A stretch of 64,000 nucleotides of DNA from Halorientalis salina (GCF_005049285.1 NZ_SOSC01000004.1:186001-250000); one strand, 5' to 3'. Numbered from the stretch's first letter, positions 8,953 through 17,396 are shown. A program made the numbers and translations. The notes: generated by a model from the sequence alone, not told the origin.

Positions 8953-9563
8953 CCGTCGACGGTCCAGGCGACGAGGCGGACGTTTTCGGGGTCGAGTGCC
9001 CACCGGTCGCGTAGTTTCGTGAGCCACGACCACAGCGTCGCCCAGTCGTAGGCGGCCAGTTCGCGCAGTCGCTTGGGCACGGCCCGGTAGACGTGGCCGT
9101 CGTGCTCGACGGTCCCCTCGGTCGCGAGCGTAAACACCGTGTCGCGGGGGAGCACCGACCAGGTGTCGACGTCCCTGTCGAGGAGTCGGCCCTGCCGGTC
9201 GAACTTCTCGGTTCGTCGTACGGCCCTGTCCCAGTCCGCCTGTGACGCGATCGCCGTCAGATCGGCGGTCGCGTCCCAGTCGATCCGTTCGAGTTCGGCC
9301 AGCGAGATCCACGAGCCGTCGCCGGGCGCGTCCTCGTAGTCGAGTCGGGCGACGCGGCTCATCGGGGAGGGAACGCCGCGGTCGGGGGCGATCGGCTCGA
9401 ACGCCCCGGTCTCGTCGTCGCCGAACAGACAGCCGTCGAAAGGGGCGCGACCGCCCAGCAACTCCTGGAGATTGACGAGCGCGCGCCAGCCGTCGCCCTC
9501 GGACCCCTCGCCGGACGTGTCGACGTGGCGATATTCGACCCAGCCGTGCGTGCTCGTGCCCAT
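8949..9563 (-). CDS. conserved hypothetical protein
   Basis: A 204-residue soluble acidic protein rich in Trp (WVEYRHVD, GSWISLAEL, YDWATLWSWL). Its opening THGWVEYR and the CLFGDD segment remind me of small uncharacterised proteins of actinobacteria, but I cannot name a family. No membrane segment, signal peptide or catalytic motif is visible. The gene stands alone between two information-processing operons, converging with the dephospho-CoA kinase gene and divergent from rps24e. Confidence 0.7.
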   Translation of the reverse strand: MGTSTHGWVEYRHVDTSGEGSEGDGWRALVNLQELLGGRAPFDGCLFGDDETGAFEPIAPDRGVPSPMSRVARLDYEDAPGDGSWISLAELERIDWDATADLTAIASQADWDRAVRRTEKFDRQGRLLDRDVDTWSVLPRDTVFTLATEGTVEHDGHVYRAVPKRLRELAAYDWATLWSWLTKLRDRWALDPENVRLVAWTVDG

Positions 9564-9743
9564 CGATAGCCTACGTTCTCACGCATGCTATGTATCTGTT
9601 ATCCCATCGGAACTGCTGTCTGGTGGTGGCGTGGGTGCGAGACGGTGGCGTCGGTCGGAGTCGATTCCCTCGCGAGTGTCGTCGTCGAGCGGTCCCTTCG
9701 AAATCCTTTTACTCGCTTCGCGGAGACGTAGGACCAACGAACC

Positions 9744-10055
9744 ATGGATATCGATATCATCGAGGAAGACGAGAACCCGATGTTGCACCGGACCGACGTT
9801 CGATTCGAGATGGTCCACGAGGACGCGACGCCGTCCCGACTCTCCGTTCGTGACAGCCTCGCGGCGAAACTGAACAAGGACTCCGCCGAAGTCGTCGTCC
9901 ACGAACTCGACACGAAATACGGGATGCGCAAAACGGTCGGCTACGCGAAGGTCTACGACTCGCCCGAGTACGCTCAGGACGTCGAGCAGGACCACATGCT
10001 CGAACGCAACAAGATCGCGGCCGACGAGGCCGAGGAAGAAGCAGAGGAAGCATAG
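9744..10055 (+). CDS. rps24e: 30S ribosomal protein S24e
   Basis: A 103-residue small-subunit protein shared by archaea and eukaryotes. The S24e core is visible as NPMLHRTDVRFEMVHEDATP then SRLSVRDSLAAKLN and GMRKTVGYAKVYDS. It ends in an acidic tail (EAEEEAEEA) typical of halophile ribosomal proteins. A T-rich promoter element lies near 9703-9712 (cttttactc). The stop TAG is directly followed by the ATG of rps27ae. Confidence 0.96.
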   Translation: MDIDIIEEDENPMLHRTDVRFEMVHEDATPSRLSVRDSLAAKLNKDSAEVVVHELDTKYGMRKTVGYAKVYDSPEYAQDVEQDHMLERNKIAADEAEEEAEEA

Positions 10056-10190
10056 ATGCCCCGACACGAACTCTACGACGACGACGGCACCACCGAGAAA
10101 GAGCAGTGCCCGCGCTGTGGCGACTCGTTCCTCGCCGACCACGGTGACCGTCTCCACTGCGGTCGATGCAGCTACACCGAGTGGAAATAG
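10056..10190 (+). CDS. rps27ae: 30S ribosomal protein S27ae
   Basis: A 44-residue zinc-ribbon ribosomal protein, starting at the base after the rps24e stop. Two CxxC pairs bind zinc (CPRCG and CGRC), followed by the conserved end YTEWK. In eukaryotes the homologue is made as a ubiquitin fusion; here, as in other archaea, it is free-standing. The S24e-S27ae-Kae1 order is widely conserved in euryarchaea. Confidence 0.96.
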   Translation: MPRHELYDDDGTTEKEQCPRCGDSFLADHGDRLHCGRCSYTEWK

Positions 10191-10283
10191 GGCGATGGGG
10201 CGAGCGGCGCGACGCCGTCTCCCGGCCGACCGACCGGTGAGCGGACCGGAACCCGCTCATCGTGTGCACCCCGCGAGCGATCC

Positions 10284-11978
10284 GTGAGTCGCGACACCCG
10301 CGTGCTCGGCATCGAGGGGACCGCCTGGGCGGCCAGCGCGGCCGTCTACGACGCCGCCACCGACGACGTGTTCATCGAGACGAACGCCTACCAGCCCGAG
10401 AGCGGCGGCATCCACCCGCGCGAGGCCGCCGAACACATGGGCGAACACGTCCCCGAGGTCGTCGAGACGGCGCTGGCCCACGCCCGGGACCTCGCGGCCG
10501 AGGACCCGACCCACGAAGCCGGCGACCCGCCGGTCGACGCGGTGGCGTTCTCCCGCGGCCCCGGCCTCGGACCGTGTCTGCGCATCGTCGGGACCGCCGC
10601 GCGCGCGGTGGCCCAGCGACTGGACGTGCCCCTCGTGGGCGTCAACCACATGGTGGCCCACCTCGAAATCGGCCGCCACCAGTCGGGCTTCGAGTCGCCG
10701 GTCTGTCTGAACGCAAGCGGTGCCAACGCCCACGTCCTGGGGTATCGCAACGGGCGCTATCGGGTCCTGGGCGAGACGATGGATACCGGCGTCGGCAACG
10801 CCATCGACAAGTTCACGCGCCATCTGGGCTGGTCCCACCCCGGCGGGCCGAAGGTCGAGCAGGCAGCACAGGACGGCGAGTACGTCGACCTACCCTACGT
10901 CGTCAAGGGGATGGACTTCTCGTTTTCCGGCATCATGAGTGCCGCGAAGCAGGCCGTGGACGGGGCTCCCGCGAGCGAAGCGAGTGGGGGCTCGTCGGAC
11001 GGGACGTTCGACGGTGGCGAAGCCGTCGAAGACGTCTGTTTCGGCCTCCAGGAGAACGTCTTCGCCATGCTGACGGAGGTCGCCGAGCGCGCCCTGTCGC
11101 TGACCGGCAGCGACGAACTCGTCCTGGGCGGCGGCGTCGGCCAGAACGAACGGTTACGCGAGATGCTCGGGGAGATGTGTGCCCAGCGCGGCGCGGACTT
11201 CTTCGCCCCGGAGAACCGCTTTTTGCGGGACAACGCGGGTATGATCGCCGTGCTGGGCGCGACGATGTACGAGGCCGGCGACACGCTGGCCATCGAGGAG
11301 TCGCGCATCGACTCGAACTTCCGGCCCGACGAGGTGCCAGTGAGCTGGCGCGGACGGGAGCCGGTCTCACGACCGACCACCGACGAGACCGAGGTCACGG
11401 GGGCCGAAGCGACGGTCACGATCGAAACGGATCGGGTCGTCAAGCGACGCGTGCCCCGTTCCTACAGGCATCCCCAACTCGACGAGCGGCTTCGTCTCGA
11501 ACGCACGCGCGAGGAGGCACGGCTGACGAGCGACGCGCGCCGCCACGGCGTGCCGACGCCAGTGATCTACGACGTCGACCCCGCCGAGGCGACGCTCGTC
11601 TTCGAACGGGTCGGCGAGGTCGACCTGCGAGCGGCCCTGACCGAGTCGCGGGTCCGGGACGTGGGTCGGCACCTCGCGACGATCCACGAGGCCGGCTTCG
11701 TCCACGGGGACCCGACGACGCGGAACGTCCGCGTCGCCGGCGTCGAGGAAGACACGGGCGACACCCGCACGTACCTCATCGACTTCGGACTGGGCTACTA
11801 CACCGATGACGTGGAGGACTACGCGATGGACGTGCACGTGCTCGCTCAGTCGCTGGCGGGCACGGCCGACGATCCCGAGCGGCTGTTGTCGGCGGCCGAG
11901 GACGCCTACGCGTCGGTCGGCGACGAGGCGGTCGTCGACCACCTGCGCGAGATCGAGGGTCGCGGCCGGTACCAGTGA
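10284..11978 (+). CDS. kae1: Kae1-Bud32 fusion, KEOPS tRNA t6A synthase
   Basis: A 564-residue fusion of Kae1 (about 1-325) and Bud32 (about 365-564), both part of the KEOPS complex that adds threonylcarbamoyl to A37 of ANN-decoding tRNAs. Kae1 has the metal-binding HMVAHLEIGRH and the nucleotide loops SRGPGLGPCL and GGGVGQNERLREM. Bud32 has the small-kinase catalytic region FVHGDPTTRNV and the metal-binding IDFGLGYY. The fusion is standard in haloarchaea and methanogens. A GTG start at 10284 is used. An in-frame repeat-like insertion encoding PASEASGG interrupts Kae1 near residues 229-236 (bases 10966-10993); it is described separately. Confidence 0.96.
   Translation: MSRDTRVLGIEGTAWAASAAVYDAATDDVFIETNAYQPESGGIHPREAAEHMGEHVPEVVETALAHARDLAAEDPTHEAGDPPVDAVAFSRGPGLGPCLRIVGTAARAVAQRLDVPLVGVNHMVAHLEIGRHQSGFESPVCLNASGANAHVLGYRNGRYRVLGETMDTGVGNAIDKFTRHLGWSHPGGPKVEQAAQDGEYVDLPYVVKGMDFSFSGIMSAAKQAVDGAPASEASGGSSDGTFDGGEAVEDVCFGLQENVFAMLTEVAERALSLTGSDELVLGGGVGQNERLREMLGEMCAQRGADFFAPENRFLRDNAGMIAVLGATMYEAGDTLAIEESRIDSNFRPDEVPVSWRGREPVSRPTTDETEVTGAEATVTIETDRVVKRRVPRSYRHPQLDERLRLERTREEARLTSDARRHGVPTPVIYDVDPAEATLVFERVGEVDLRAALTESRVRDVGRHLATIHEAGFVHGDPTTRNVRVAGVEEDTGDTRTYLIDFGLGYYTDDVEDYAMDVHVLAQSLAGTADDPERLLSAAEDAYASVGDEAVVDHLREIEGRGRYQ
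10962..10993. repeat. short in-frame repeat inside kae1-bud32
   Basis: GGGGCTC occurs at both ends (10962-10968 and 10987-10993) around CCCGCGAGCGAAGCGAGTGG. The unit encodes APASEASGG in a hydrophilic loop. A closely similar unit, CCCCGC-N11-GCGGGG, lies inside the histidine kinase at 14933-14955 and encodes PASDASGES. The shared core is GAGCGANGCGAG. Both reading frames stay intact. Confidence 0.6.
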
Positions 11979-12023
11979 GCGGATGGGCAAACGACTTTAG
12001 TGCGCGCCGACGTATCAGCGAGC

Positions 12024-12299
12024 ATGGCTGACAAACCGCAATCCGGAGAGATCTTCGGTGTGCCGTACAACTTCGAGCGACCGTCGATCAAGCGCCTGCT
12101 CTCCTCGTACTGGCGGCCGGGCGAGGGGATGCTCGTCGAGAAGCCCTTCGGCATCGGCTACACGCTGAACCTCGCCAACTGGCGGTCCTGGATCGTCCTG
12201 GGCGTCGCGGGCGCGCTCTTCTGGCAGCAGCGCGGCGGCGACGACGAGGGTGGCATCGAGACCGACGAGGACGACCCCGTCGAAGTCATCGTCGACTGA
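12024..12299 (+). CDS. DUF5808-type membrane protein
   Basis: A 91-residue protein with the DUF5808 core: FGVPYNFERPSIKRLLSSYW, then KPFGIGYTLNLANWRSW, followed by one transmembrane helix (about residues 59-71) and an acidic C-terminal tail. The function is unknown. The ATG at 12024 sits 27 nt after a weak TATA element (CTTTAGTG near 11997), so the mRNA is probably leaderless. Confidence 0.75.
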   Translation: MADKPQSGEIFGVPYNFERPSIKRLLSSYWRPGEGMLVEKPFGIGYTLNLANWRSWIVLGVAGALFWQQRGGDDEGGIETDEDDPVEVIVD

Positions 12300-12337
12300 A
12301 GCGACGCCTCTTTTGTCCCGCCACACCGACGGCGGGT

Positions 12338-12991
12338 ATGCTCAGGTTCGTCACCACGAACGAGGGGAAACTCCGTGAGGCCCGCGAGTACCTCGGCGCC
12401 GAGGCCGAGGTCCGACAGCTCGATTTCGACACCACCGAGATCCAGGCCGACGACATCGCGACCGTCGCCGCCCACAGCGCCCGCGAGGCCTACGAACACG
12501 TCGACGAACCGGTCATCGTCGAGGATTCTGGACTCTTCGTCGACGCGCTGGCGGGGTTCCCGGGGCCGTACTCGGCGTACGTCGAGGACACGCTCGGTAT
12601 CGAGCGCGTCTGGCACCTCGCGGAGATGGAGGACGACCGGTCGGCGTCGTTCCGGAGCGTCATCGCCTACTGCGACGGCGAGGGCTTCGCCGCGTCACCC
12701 GAACCGGTCGATACCGAACGGCGCGGGCCGGACCAGGGCGCCGACGAGCGCGCGACTGCGACCACGGACGATCAGGTCGCGGCGGGCGATATCCCCGTCA
12801 AACTCTTCGAGGGGTACGTCCCCGGCGAGATCGTCGCGCCGCGGGGCGAGGGCGGGTTCGGCTACGACCCGATTTTCGAACACGACGGGACGACCTTCGC
12901 CGAAATGGACGCCGAGGAGAAGAACGCGGTGTCCCATCGGGGACGGGCGTTGGCGAAGTTCGGGGAGTGGTACCAAGCGCGAACGCAGTGA
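12338..12991 (+). CDS. rdgB: non-canonical purine NTP pyrophosphatase (ITPase)
   Basis: A 217-residue HAM1/RdgB-type enzyme that hydrolyses ITP, dITP and XTP to monophosphates, keeping deaminated purines out of nucleic acids. Seen: LRFVTTNEGKLREAREYLG (triphosphate-binding start), VIVEDSGLFVDALAGFPGPY (catalytic Asp loop), GEGGFGYDPIF and VSHRGRAL. A hydrophilic insertion of about 40 residues (roughly 118-152, including DQGADERATATTDD) is longer than in bacterial relatives. The C-terminus WYQARTQ is encoded by the first of several repeats that continue past the stop. Confidence 0.93.
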   Translation: MLRFVTTNEGKLREAREYLGAEAEVRQLDFDTTEIQADDIATVAAHSAREAYEHVDEPVIVEDSGLFVDALAGFPGPYSAYVEDTLGIERVWHLAEMEDDRSASFRSVIAYCDGEGFAASPEPVDTERRGPDQGADERATATTDDQVAAGDIPVKLFEGYVPGEIVAPRGEGGFGYDPIFEHDGTTFAEMDAEEKNAVSHRGRALAKFGEWYQARTQ

Positions 12992-13077
12992 GCGGTTGGT
13001 ACCAGACCAGTCGCAGCCCGCGCAACGAAGTGAGCAGGACCGTCTGGGCGTGGTTCCAGGAGCGAACGGAGTAAGCG
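12977..13077. repeat. three degenerate copies of GAACGNAGTGAGC element
   Basis: Copies lie at about 12979-12994 (gaacgcagtgagcg), 13022-13035 (caacgaagtgagca) and 13063-13077 (gaacggagtaagcg). The first is the centre of a stem GTACCAA (12970-12976) / TTGGTAC (12995-13002 region). The third is preceded by TGGTTCCAGGAGC, which echoes TGGTACCAAGCGC before the first, so the end of the ITPase gene looks partly duplicated downstream. The same core recurs at 30615, 61372 and 62126. Confidence 0.6.
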
Positions 13078-13085
13078 ACCGGTAG

Positions 13086-13709
13086 TCACGGGCCGATGTC
13101 GAACGCGTCGGGGTTGTACCGAAGGATTTCGCGGGCTTCCGCCCAGATGTCCTGTTCTCGGAGGCGATACCGTGCCAGTCCCGGGTTGCGGACGAGTTCC
13201 GCTTCGATGATCCGGAGACGGTCGGAGGGGTACATCTCGTCCCAGTCGAGCGTTCGGGTCCGCTCTTGGGGTTTCGTGTCGGCGTCGAAACCGAGATCGC
13301 CGTCGGCTTTGCGCTCGACCGTTCCGGTCTGGTACCGCATCCAGGAGTCGTAGGACGCGAACGGAACGGTCTCGGTCGGTGGCCCTTCGCGTCGGTACTG
13401 CGCCCGGTAGCGCTGGTGGGTCGGTTTCTCGCCCCAGAGGTGGCCACTGGAGACGATCTTCGTCCGGCGCTCGGAGTCGACGGCGATGTCGTAGCGAACC
13501 TTGGCGCGGACGAACTCCGTCGAATCGAACTGTTCGGTGACGCCCTCGCCTTTGAGCATGATCGACTCACGACGACTGTAGGGCACCGACGTGTCCACGG
13601 CCCGCTCGTAGACTGTGTGTTGCATCTCGGGCGCTGGCCGTGTGGCGTCCGGCTCGGTTCCGGCCCACTTCTGTCGGTGACTGTCGCTCGGGTTGAGCCA
13701 AGGAGCCAT
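13086..13709 (-). CDS. conserved hypothetical protein
   Basis: A 207-residue soluble protein with many Arg and Tyr residues and conserved-looking segments YSRRESIMLKGEGVTEQFD, FVRAKVRYDIAVDSERRTK and YRLREQDIWAEAREIL. I recognise no family. An ATG 24 nt upstream (13733) overlaps a perfect palindromic TATA box, so I take the ATG at 13709, which lies 28 nt from the TATA centre. The gene is divergent from rfcC. Confidence 0.6.
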   Translation of the reverse strand: MAPWLNPSDSHRQKWAGTEPDATRPAPEMQHTVYERAVDTSVPYSRRESIMLKGEGVTEQFDSTEFVRAKVRYDIAVDSERRTKIVSSGHLWGEKPTHQRYRAQYRREGPPTETVPFASYDSWMRYQTGTVERKADGDLGFDADTKPQERTRTLDWDEMYPSDRLRIIEAELVRNPGLARYRLREQDIWAEAREILRYNPDAFDIGP

Positions 13710-13732
13710 ACGATACGTTCGCTGTTGGTACA

Positions 13733-13742
13733 CATAATTATG
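13733..13742 (-). promoter_or_regulatory. TATA box CATAATTATG
   Basis: A perfect 10-bp palindrome 28 nt before the ATG at 13709 on the minus strand. This spacing fits a leaderless archaeal transcript and argues against the upstream ATG at 13733, which would lie inside the TATA box. The palindrome could in principle also face the plus strand, but rfcC has its own element near 13822. Confidence 0.6.
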
Positions 13743-13848
13743 TGGAACGGTACCAACCAGCTCTGTCGGGAGGCGTCGCGGGACGGACGTTTCGTTCGGG
13801 GAGCTGCGACCGACCGATTCTTAGGCTCCCACGGCATAGCGGCGGGTG

Positions 13849-14877
13849 ATGGAGAGCCCCCTCTGGACGACCGAACACGCGCCGGACATCGACGACCTCC
13901 CGCAGTCGGAGGTTCGCGAGTCGCTGTGGGGGGCCGTCGAGGAGCCGATGAACCTGGTCGTCCACGGGCCGAAAGGCAGCGGGAAGACCGCCGCCGTCCG
14001 GGCGCTCGCCCGGGAGACCCACGCGGACCCGGACAACGACTTCGTCGAGATCAACGTCTCCGACTTCTTTGGGATGACGAAGAAGGAACTGAGCGAGGAC
14101 CCTCGCTTCGAGTCCTTCATCACGCCGAAACGCAAGCGTGAGTCCTCGAAAGCCGATCTCATCAACCACGTCCTGAAGGAGTCGGCCAGTTACGCGCCGG
14201 TGTCGGGGGAGTACAAGACGGTGCTGCTGGACAACGCGGAGGGCATTCGCGAGGACTTCCAGCAGGCGCTCCGTCGCGTGATGGAGCAGTATTACGAGAC
14301 GACGCAGTTCGTCATCGCGACGCGTCAACCCTCCGCGCTCATCCCGCCGATCCGCTCGCGGTGTTTCCCGGTCCCGATGCGCGCGCCGACACACGAGGAG
14401 ACCGTCGCGGTGCTCCGCGACGTCGTCGAGGCCGAGGACGCCGACCACGACGACGACGGACTGGAGTACGTCGCCGGCTACGCCGACGGCGACCTCCGGA
14501 AGGCGCTGCTCGGTGCCCAGACCACCTTCGAGCAGGAGGGTGCGGTCACGATGGAGGCGGCTTACGAGGCGCTTGGCGAGGTCGGCGTCGACGACCGCAT
14601 CGAGGAGATGTTAGACGACGCCGAGGCCGGCGAGTTCACGGACGCGCGGAAGACGCTCGACGACCTGCTCGTCGAGGAGGGGTTCAGCGGCGAGGAGGTG
14701 CTGGCGGACGTGCTCCGGATCGCCGGGTCGCGGTACGACGCCGACCGGATGGCTCGGCTCCACCGACTCGCCGGCGAGATCGACATGGACATCAAGGAGG
14801 GGACGAGCGACCGGATCCACGTGAGCCACCTGTTGTCGAACCTCGCTGGCGGCGAAATCCCCGCGAGTCAGGAGTAG
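13849..14877 (+). CDS. rfcC: replication factor C small-subunit paralogue (RfcC)
   Basis: A 342-residue clamp-loader AAA+ subunit. Walker A is GPKGSGKT (about 44-51), the arginine finger SRC is present in PPIRSRCFP, and a C-terminal collar domain follows. The Walker B motif reads VLLDNAEG rather than the usual LDEAD, so the catalytic Glu is replaced by Asn. Haloarchaea carry two small-subunit paralogues; this looks like the one that contributes an arginine finger but may hydrolyse ATP poorly (inference). ATG at 13849 is preferred over GTG at 13846; a TTCTTAGG element sits 27 nt upstream. Its last 10 nt overlap the convergent kinase gene. Confidence 0.88.
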   Translation: MESPLWTTEHAPDIDDLPQSEVRESLWGAVEEPMNLVVHGPKGSGKTAAVRALARETHADPDNDFVEINVSDFFGMTKKELSEDPRFESFITPKRKRESSKADLINHVLKESASYAPVSGEYKTVLLDNAEGIREDFQQALRRVMEQYYETTQFVIATRQPSALIPPIRSRCFPVPMRAPTHEETVAVLRDVVEAEDADHDDDGLEYVAGYADGDLRKALLGAQTTFEQEGAVTMEAAYEALGEVGVDDRIEEMLDDAEAGEFTDARKTLDDLLVEEGFSGEEVLADVLRIAGSRYDADRMARLHRLAGEIDMDIKEGTSDRIHVSHLLSNLAGGEIPASQE

Positions 14878-17204
14878 ACCTCGGTGAACTCGAAGCGCGC
14901 GCCGCCGGACTCGCGCCGCTCGTCCGCCGACTCCCCGCTCGCGTCGCTCGCGGGGACGCCGCCGGCCTCGGTGACGGTCACGGCCCAGCCGTGTGCGGTG
15001 GCGATTTCTTCGACCATCGCGAGCCCGAAGCCGGTGCCGTCGCTTTCGTTCGAGTAGCCCATCTCGAAGACGTGGTCGCGTTCGCTCTCCGGAATCCCGG
15101 GCCCGTCGTCTTCGACGTAGAAGCCGCCACCGCCGTCGAGGAGGCCGACGCGGACGGTGACCTCGGGGCCGCCGTGTTCGACGCTGTTGCGGTAGAGGTT
15201 CTCGAAGATCTGCAGAAGGCGGTCGTGATCTGCCTTGATGATCTCGTCTGCGTCGACCCGGAGGGTCGCCGTCTCGTGGTCGACGCTGTCCCAGGCTCGC
15301 CGCGCGACCGCATCGAGCGAGATCAGTTCGAGGTTTGGGGTGGTCTGACCCTGCTTTGCGAACGCGAGCACGTCCTCGATGAGGCGGTTCATACGGTGGA
15401 GACTTCCCTCGGCCGCCCCGAGGTGTTCGTCGAGATCGCCGGTCTCGCGGGCGGCTTCGATCCGGGAGAGGGCGACCTGGAGGGGATTGCGCAGGTCGTG
15501 GGAGACGAGGCTCGCGAACTGGTCGAGCCGTTCGTTCTTCGCTTCGAGTTCCTGCTCGCGGCGCTTGAGGTCCGTGATGTCGTCGATGAGACCGACGACT
15601 TTCTGGACCGTGCCGTCGGGTTCACGGACCGGGTAGGCGTCGGCCTCGACCCAGCGAACCTCGCCGTCGGGTCGCCGGATGCGGTACTCGATGTGGTAGC
15701 TGTCGTCGCAGTCCTCGTGGTCGAAGACAGTCGATAGCCAGGCACGCAGTTCGGTGCGGTCATCGGGGTGGGCGGTGTCGACGTACGCCCACAGCTCGTC
15801 GCCGAACTCCGCTTTGGTCCGACCGGTCACCTCCTCGAACCCCGGACTGAGATACAGGAGTTCCTCGCCCGTCGCGTCCGCCATCCAGATGATCTCGTGG
15901 ACGCTGTCGGCGATCTGCCGGAACCGCTGTTCGCTCTCTGAAAGCTCGCGTTCGCGCTCGATGCGGTCGAGTGCCGTCCGGGCGCTGTCGGCCAGCAGTG
16001 TGACGAGCGTCCCGGTCCGGTCGTCGAAGGGACCGACTGCAGTCGAGCCGACGACGATCACGCCGTGGTCACCGACCGGGACGGAGACGCCCGCTCGCAG
16101 TTCGGTCTCCTCGAATCCCGGCGACGTCCGGATGTCGTCGAAGTGGACGGCGCCGCCGCTCTCGAACGCCTGACCGATGCTGTTGCTGTCGTCGGCGGGA
16201 ACCGTCGGCAACGGCGTTCCCACGGCAGTCTCGTCGAGGGACTGTGCGACCGGTTCGAGGGGGCCGTCGGGCTCGGACTGGAGGTAGACGGCGACGCCGG
16301 AGAGGCCCAAGCGGTCCGTGGCCGTCTCGACGATCCGCTGGCTCACCTCGGTTTCGCCCGTGGCGTCGAAAAGCGCCCGGGACGCCGCGTGGAGCGACTG
16401 GAGGGTGTTCTCGAACCAGCGCCGGTCGGTGACGTCGCGCATGATGACGACGGCGTCGTCGCTGGCCGGCGCTTCGAGGGTGCTGATCTTGATCTCGGCG
16501 TAGCGACGGCTCCCGTCCGGCGTCTCGTAGGATATCTCCGTCGTCTCGACTGCCTGGCCGTCCAGCTGTCGGTCGACCTGATCGCCGATCGTCTCGGCCG
16601 TCGACGAGGAAAACGACGTGAGCGATTCCAGTCTCGTCTCGAGGACCGGGTCCCGATCGGTCTCGAACCGCTCGCAGAACGCGTCGTTGACGTACTGGAT
16701 CTCGTGGGCCGCCGAGAGGACGAGCACGGGGTCGGGCGTCGCGTCGAACAGCGTCCGGAACCGCTCCTGTGACTGTTCGAGCCGACCGGCGAGTCGCTGG
16801 GAGAGACGTCGCCGTTCGAGCAGGTTCTCCAGTCGCCGGTAGAGGACGGATTTCTCGACCGGGACCGACACGATCTCGTCGATGACGTACAGGCCGTCGA
16901 TGTCCGTCCAGTCCGCCGGATCGAGTCGCTCGCTCGGCGGCTCGCGGCTGACGAGGACGACCGGGACGAACACCGGATGGGTCCGCTCTTTGTGGTCGAC
17001 CAGCCACTCGCGGTGGCGGACGAACGACGCCGGGTCGACGATACACATGTCGAACGGGTCGTCACCGGTGCCGACCCCGACCTCGTAGCTCTCGGACAGC
17101 CAGTCGGCCAACAGCTCCCGGTTGCGGTCGTCGTCGACGAGCAGTCGTACCCGTGTGGCGGGTGAGGTGTCTCCCGGCAGCGCTCCGTCGTCTGGGCCGT
17201 TCAT
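14868..17204 (-). CDS. sensor histidine kinase, receiver-PAS-GAF-PAS-HisKA-HATPase
   Basis: A cytoplasmic 778-residue kinase. Domains: a degenerate receiver-like domain (about 19-135, VRLLVDDDRNRELLADWL), PAS (140-260), GAF (270-420), PAS (425-545), HisKA with H-box FASLVSHDLRNPLQ, and HATPase with N-box NLYRNSVEHGG, VEDDGPGIP and GTGFGLAMV. No membrane segment is seen. Near the C-terminus PASDASGES is encoded by a palindromic insert at 14933-14955. The start ATG overlaps the stop of a short KaiC-like ORF in ATGA, so translation is coupled to it. The partner response regulator is not adjacent. Confidence 0.92.
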   Translation of the reverse strand: MNGPDDGALPGDTSPATRVRLLVDDDRNRELLADWLSESYEVGVGTGDDPFDMCIVDPASFVRHREWLVDHKERTHPVFVPVVLVSREPPSERLDPADWTDIDGLYVIDEIVSVPVEKSVLYRRLENLLERRRLSQRLAGRLEQSQERFRTLFDATPDPVLVLSAAHEIQYVNDAFCERFETDRDPVLETRLESLTSFSSSTAETIGDQVDRQLDGQAVETTEISYETPDGSRRYAEIKISTLEAPASDDAVVIMRDVTDRRWFENTLQSLHAASRALFDATGETEVSQRIVETATDRLGLSGVAVYLQSEPDGPLEPVAQSLDETAVGTPLPTVPADDSNSIGQAFESGGAVHFDDIRTSPGFEETELRAGVSVPVGDHGVIVVGSTAVGPFDDRTGTLVTLLADSARTALDRIERERELSESEQRFRQIADSVHEIIWMADATGEELLYLSPGFEEVTGRTKAEFGDELWAYVDTAHPDDRTELRAWLSTVFDHEDCDDSYHIEYRIRRPDGEVRWVEADAYPVREPDGTVQKVVGLIDDITDLKRREQELEAKNERLDQFASLVSHDLRNPLQVALSRIEAARETGDLDEHLGAAEGSLHRMNRLIEDVLAFAKQGQTTPNLELISLDAVARRAWDSVDHETATLRVDADEIIKADHDRLLQIFENLYRNSVEHGGPEVTVRVGLLDGGGGFYVEDDGPGIPESERDHVFEMGYSNESDGTGFGLAMVEEIATAHGWAVTVTEAGGVPASDASGESADERRESGGARFEFTEVYS
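14933..14955. repeat. palindromic insert in kinase 3' end
   Basis: CCCCGC (14933-14938) and GCGGGG (14950-14955) form a perfect 6-bp inverted repeat around an 11-nt centre. On the minus strand the unit reads in frame as PASDASGES, just before the last strand of the HATPase domain. The core is nearly the same as the repeat inside kae1-bud32 at 10962-10993. Confidence 0.6.
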
Positions 17205-17371
17205 CGGCGTTCGTCGCTGCCGTCCGTCAGAAAGTGAAACCCCAGAACCGTTTTACCAGTCCCCGGCGGGCCGTGAACCGGATCGTTCCGGCCCTCGATG
17301 AACCCACCGCGAATGATCTCGTCGAGACCGTCAACACCCGACGACACGCGGTCCAGAGAACGATCAGCCAT
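17201..17371 (-). pseudogene. KaiC/RadA-type ATPase N-terminal fragment (56 codons)
   Basis: A 56-codon ORF encodes the first part of a KaiC-like ATPase: DRVSSGVDGLDEIIRGGF, then EGRNDPVHGPPGTGKTVLGF with an intact Walker A, then HFLTDGSDERR and a stop. Full KaiC-like proteins run for more than 220 residues; Walker B and the rest of the fold are absent. The ATG at 17371 lies 30 nt from a TATA-like element (17397-17406) and the TGA overlaps the ATG of the kinase gene. The simplest reading is an internal deletion that joined the 5' part to the natural 3' junction. It could still act as a leader ORF for the kinase. Confidence 0.75.
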
Positions 17372-17396
17372 CTTACTTAAACGGAGAGGGTCGGAG

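Noticed and set aside
9564-9743. tRNA or small RNA gene between the hypothetical protein and rps24e
   Set aside because: No cloverleaf arms, T-loop or CCA-type end can be found.
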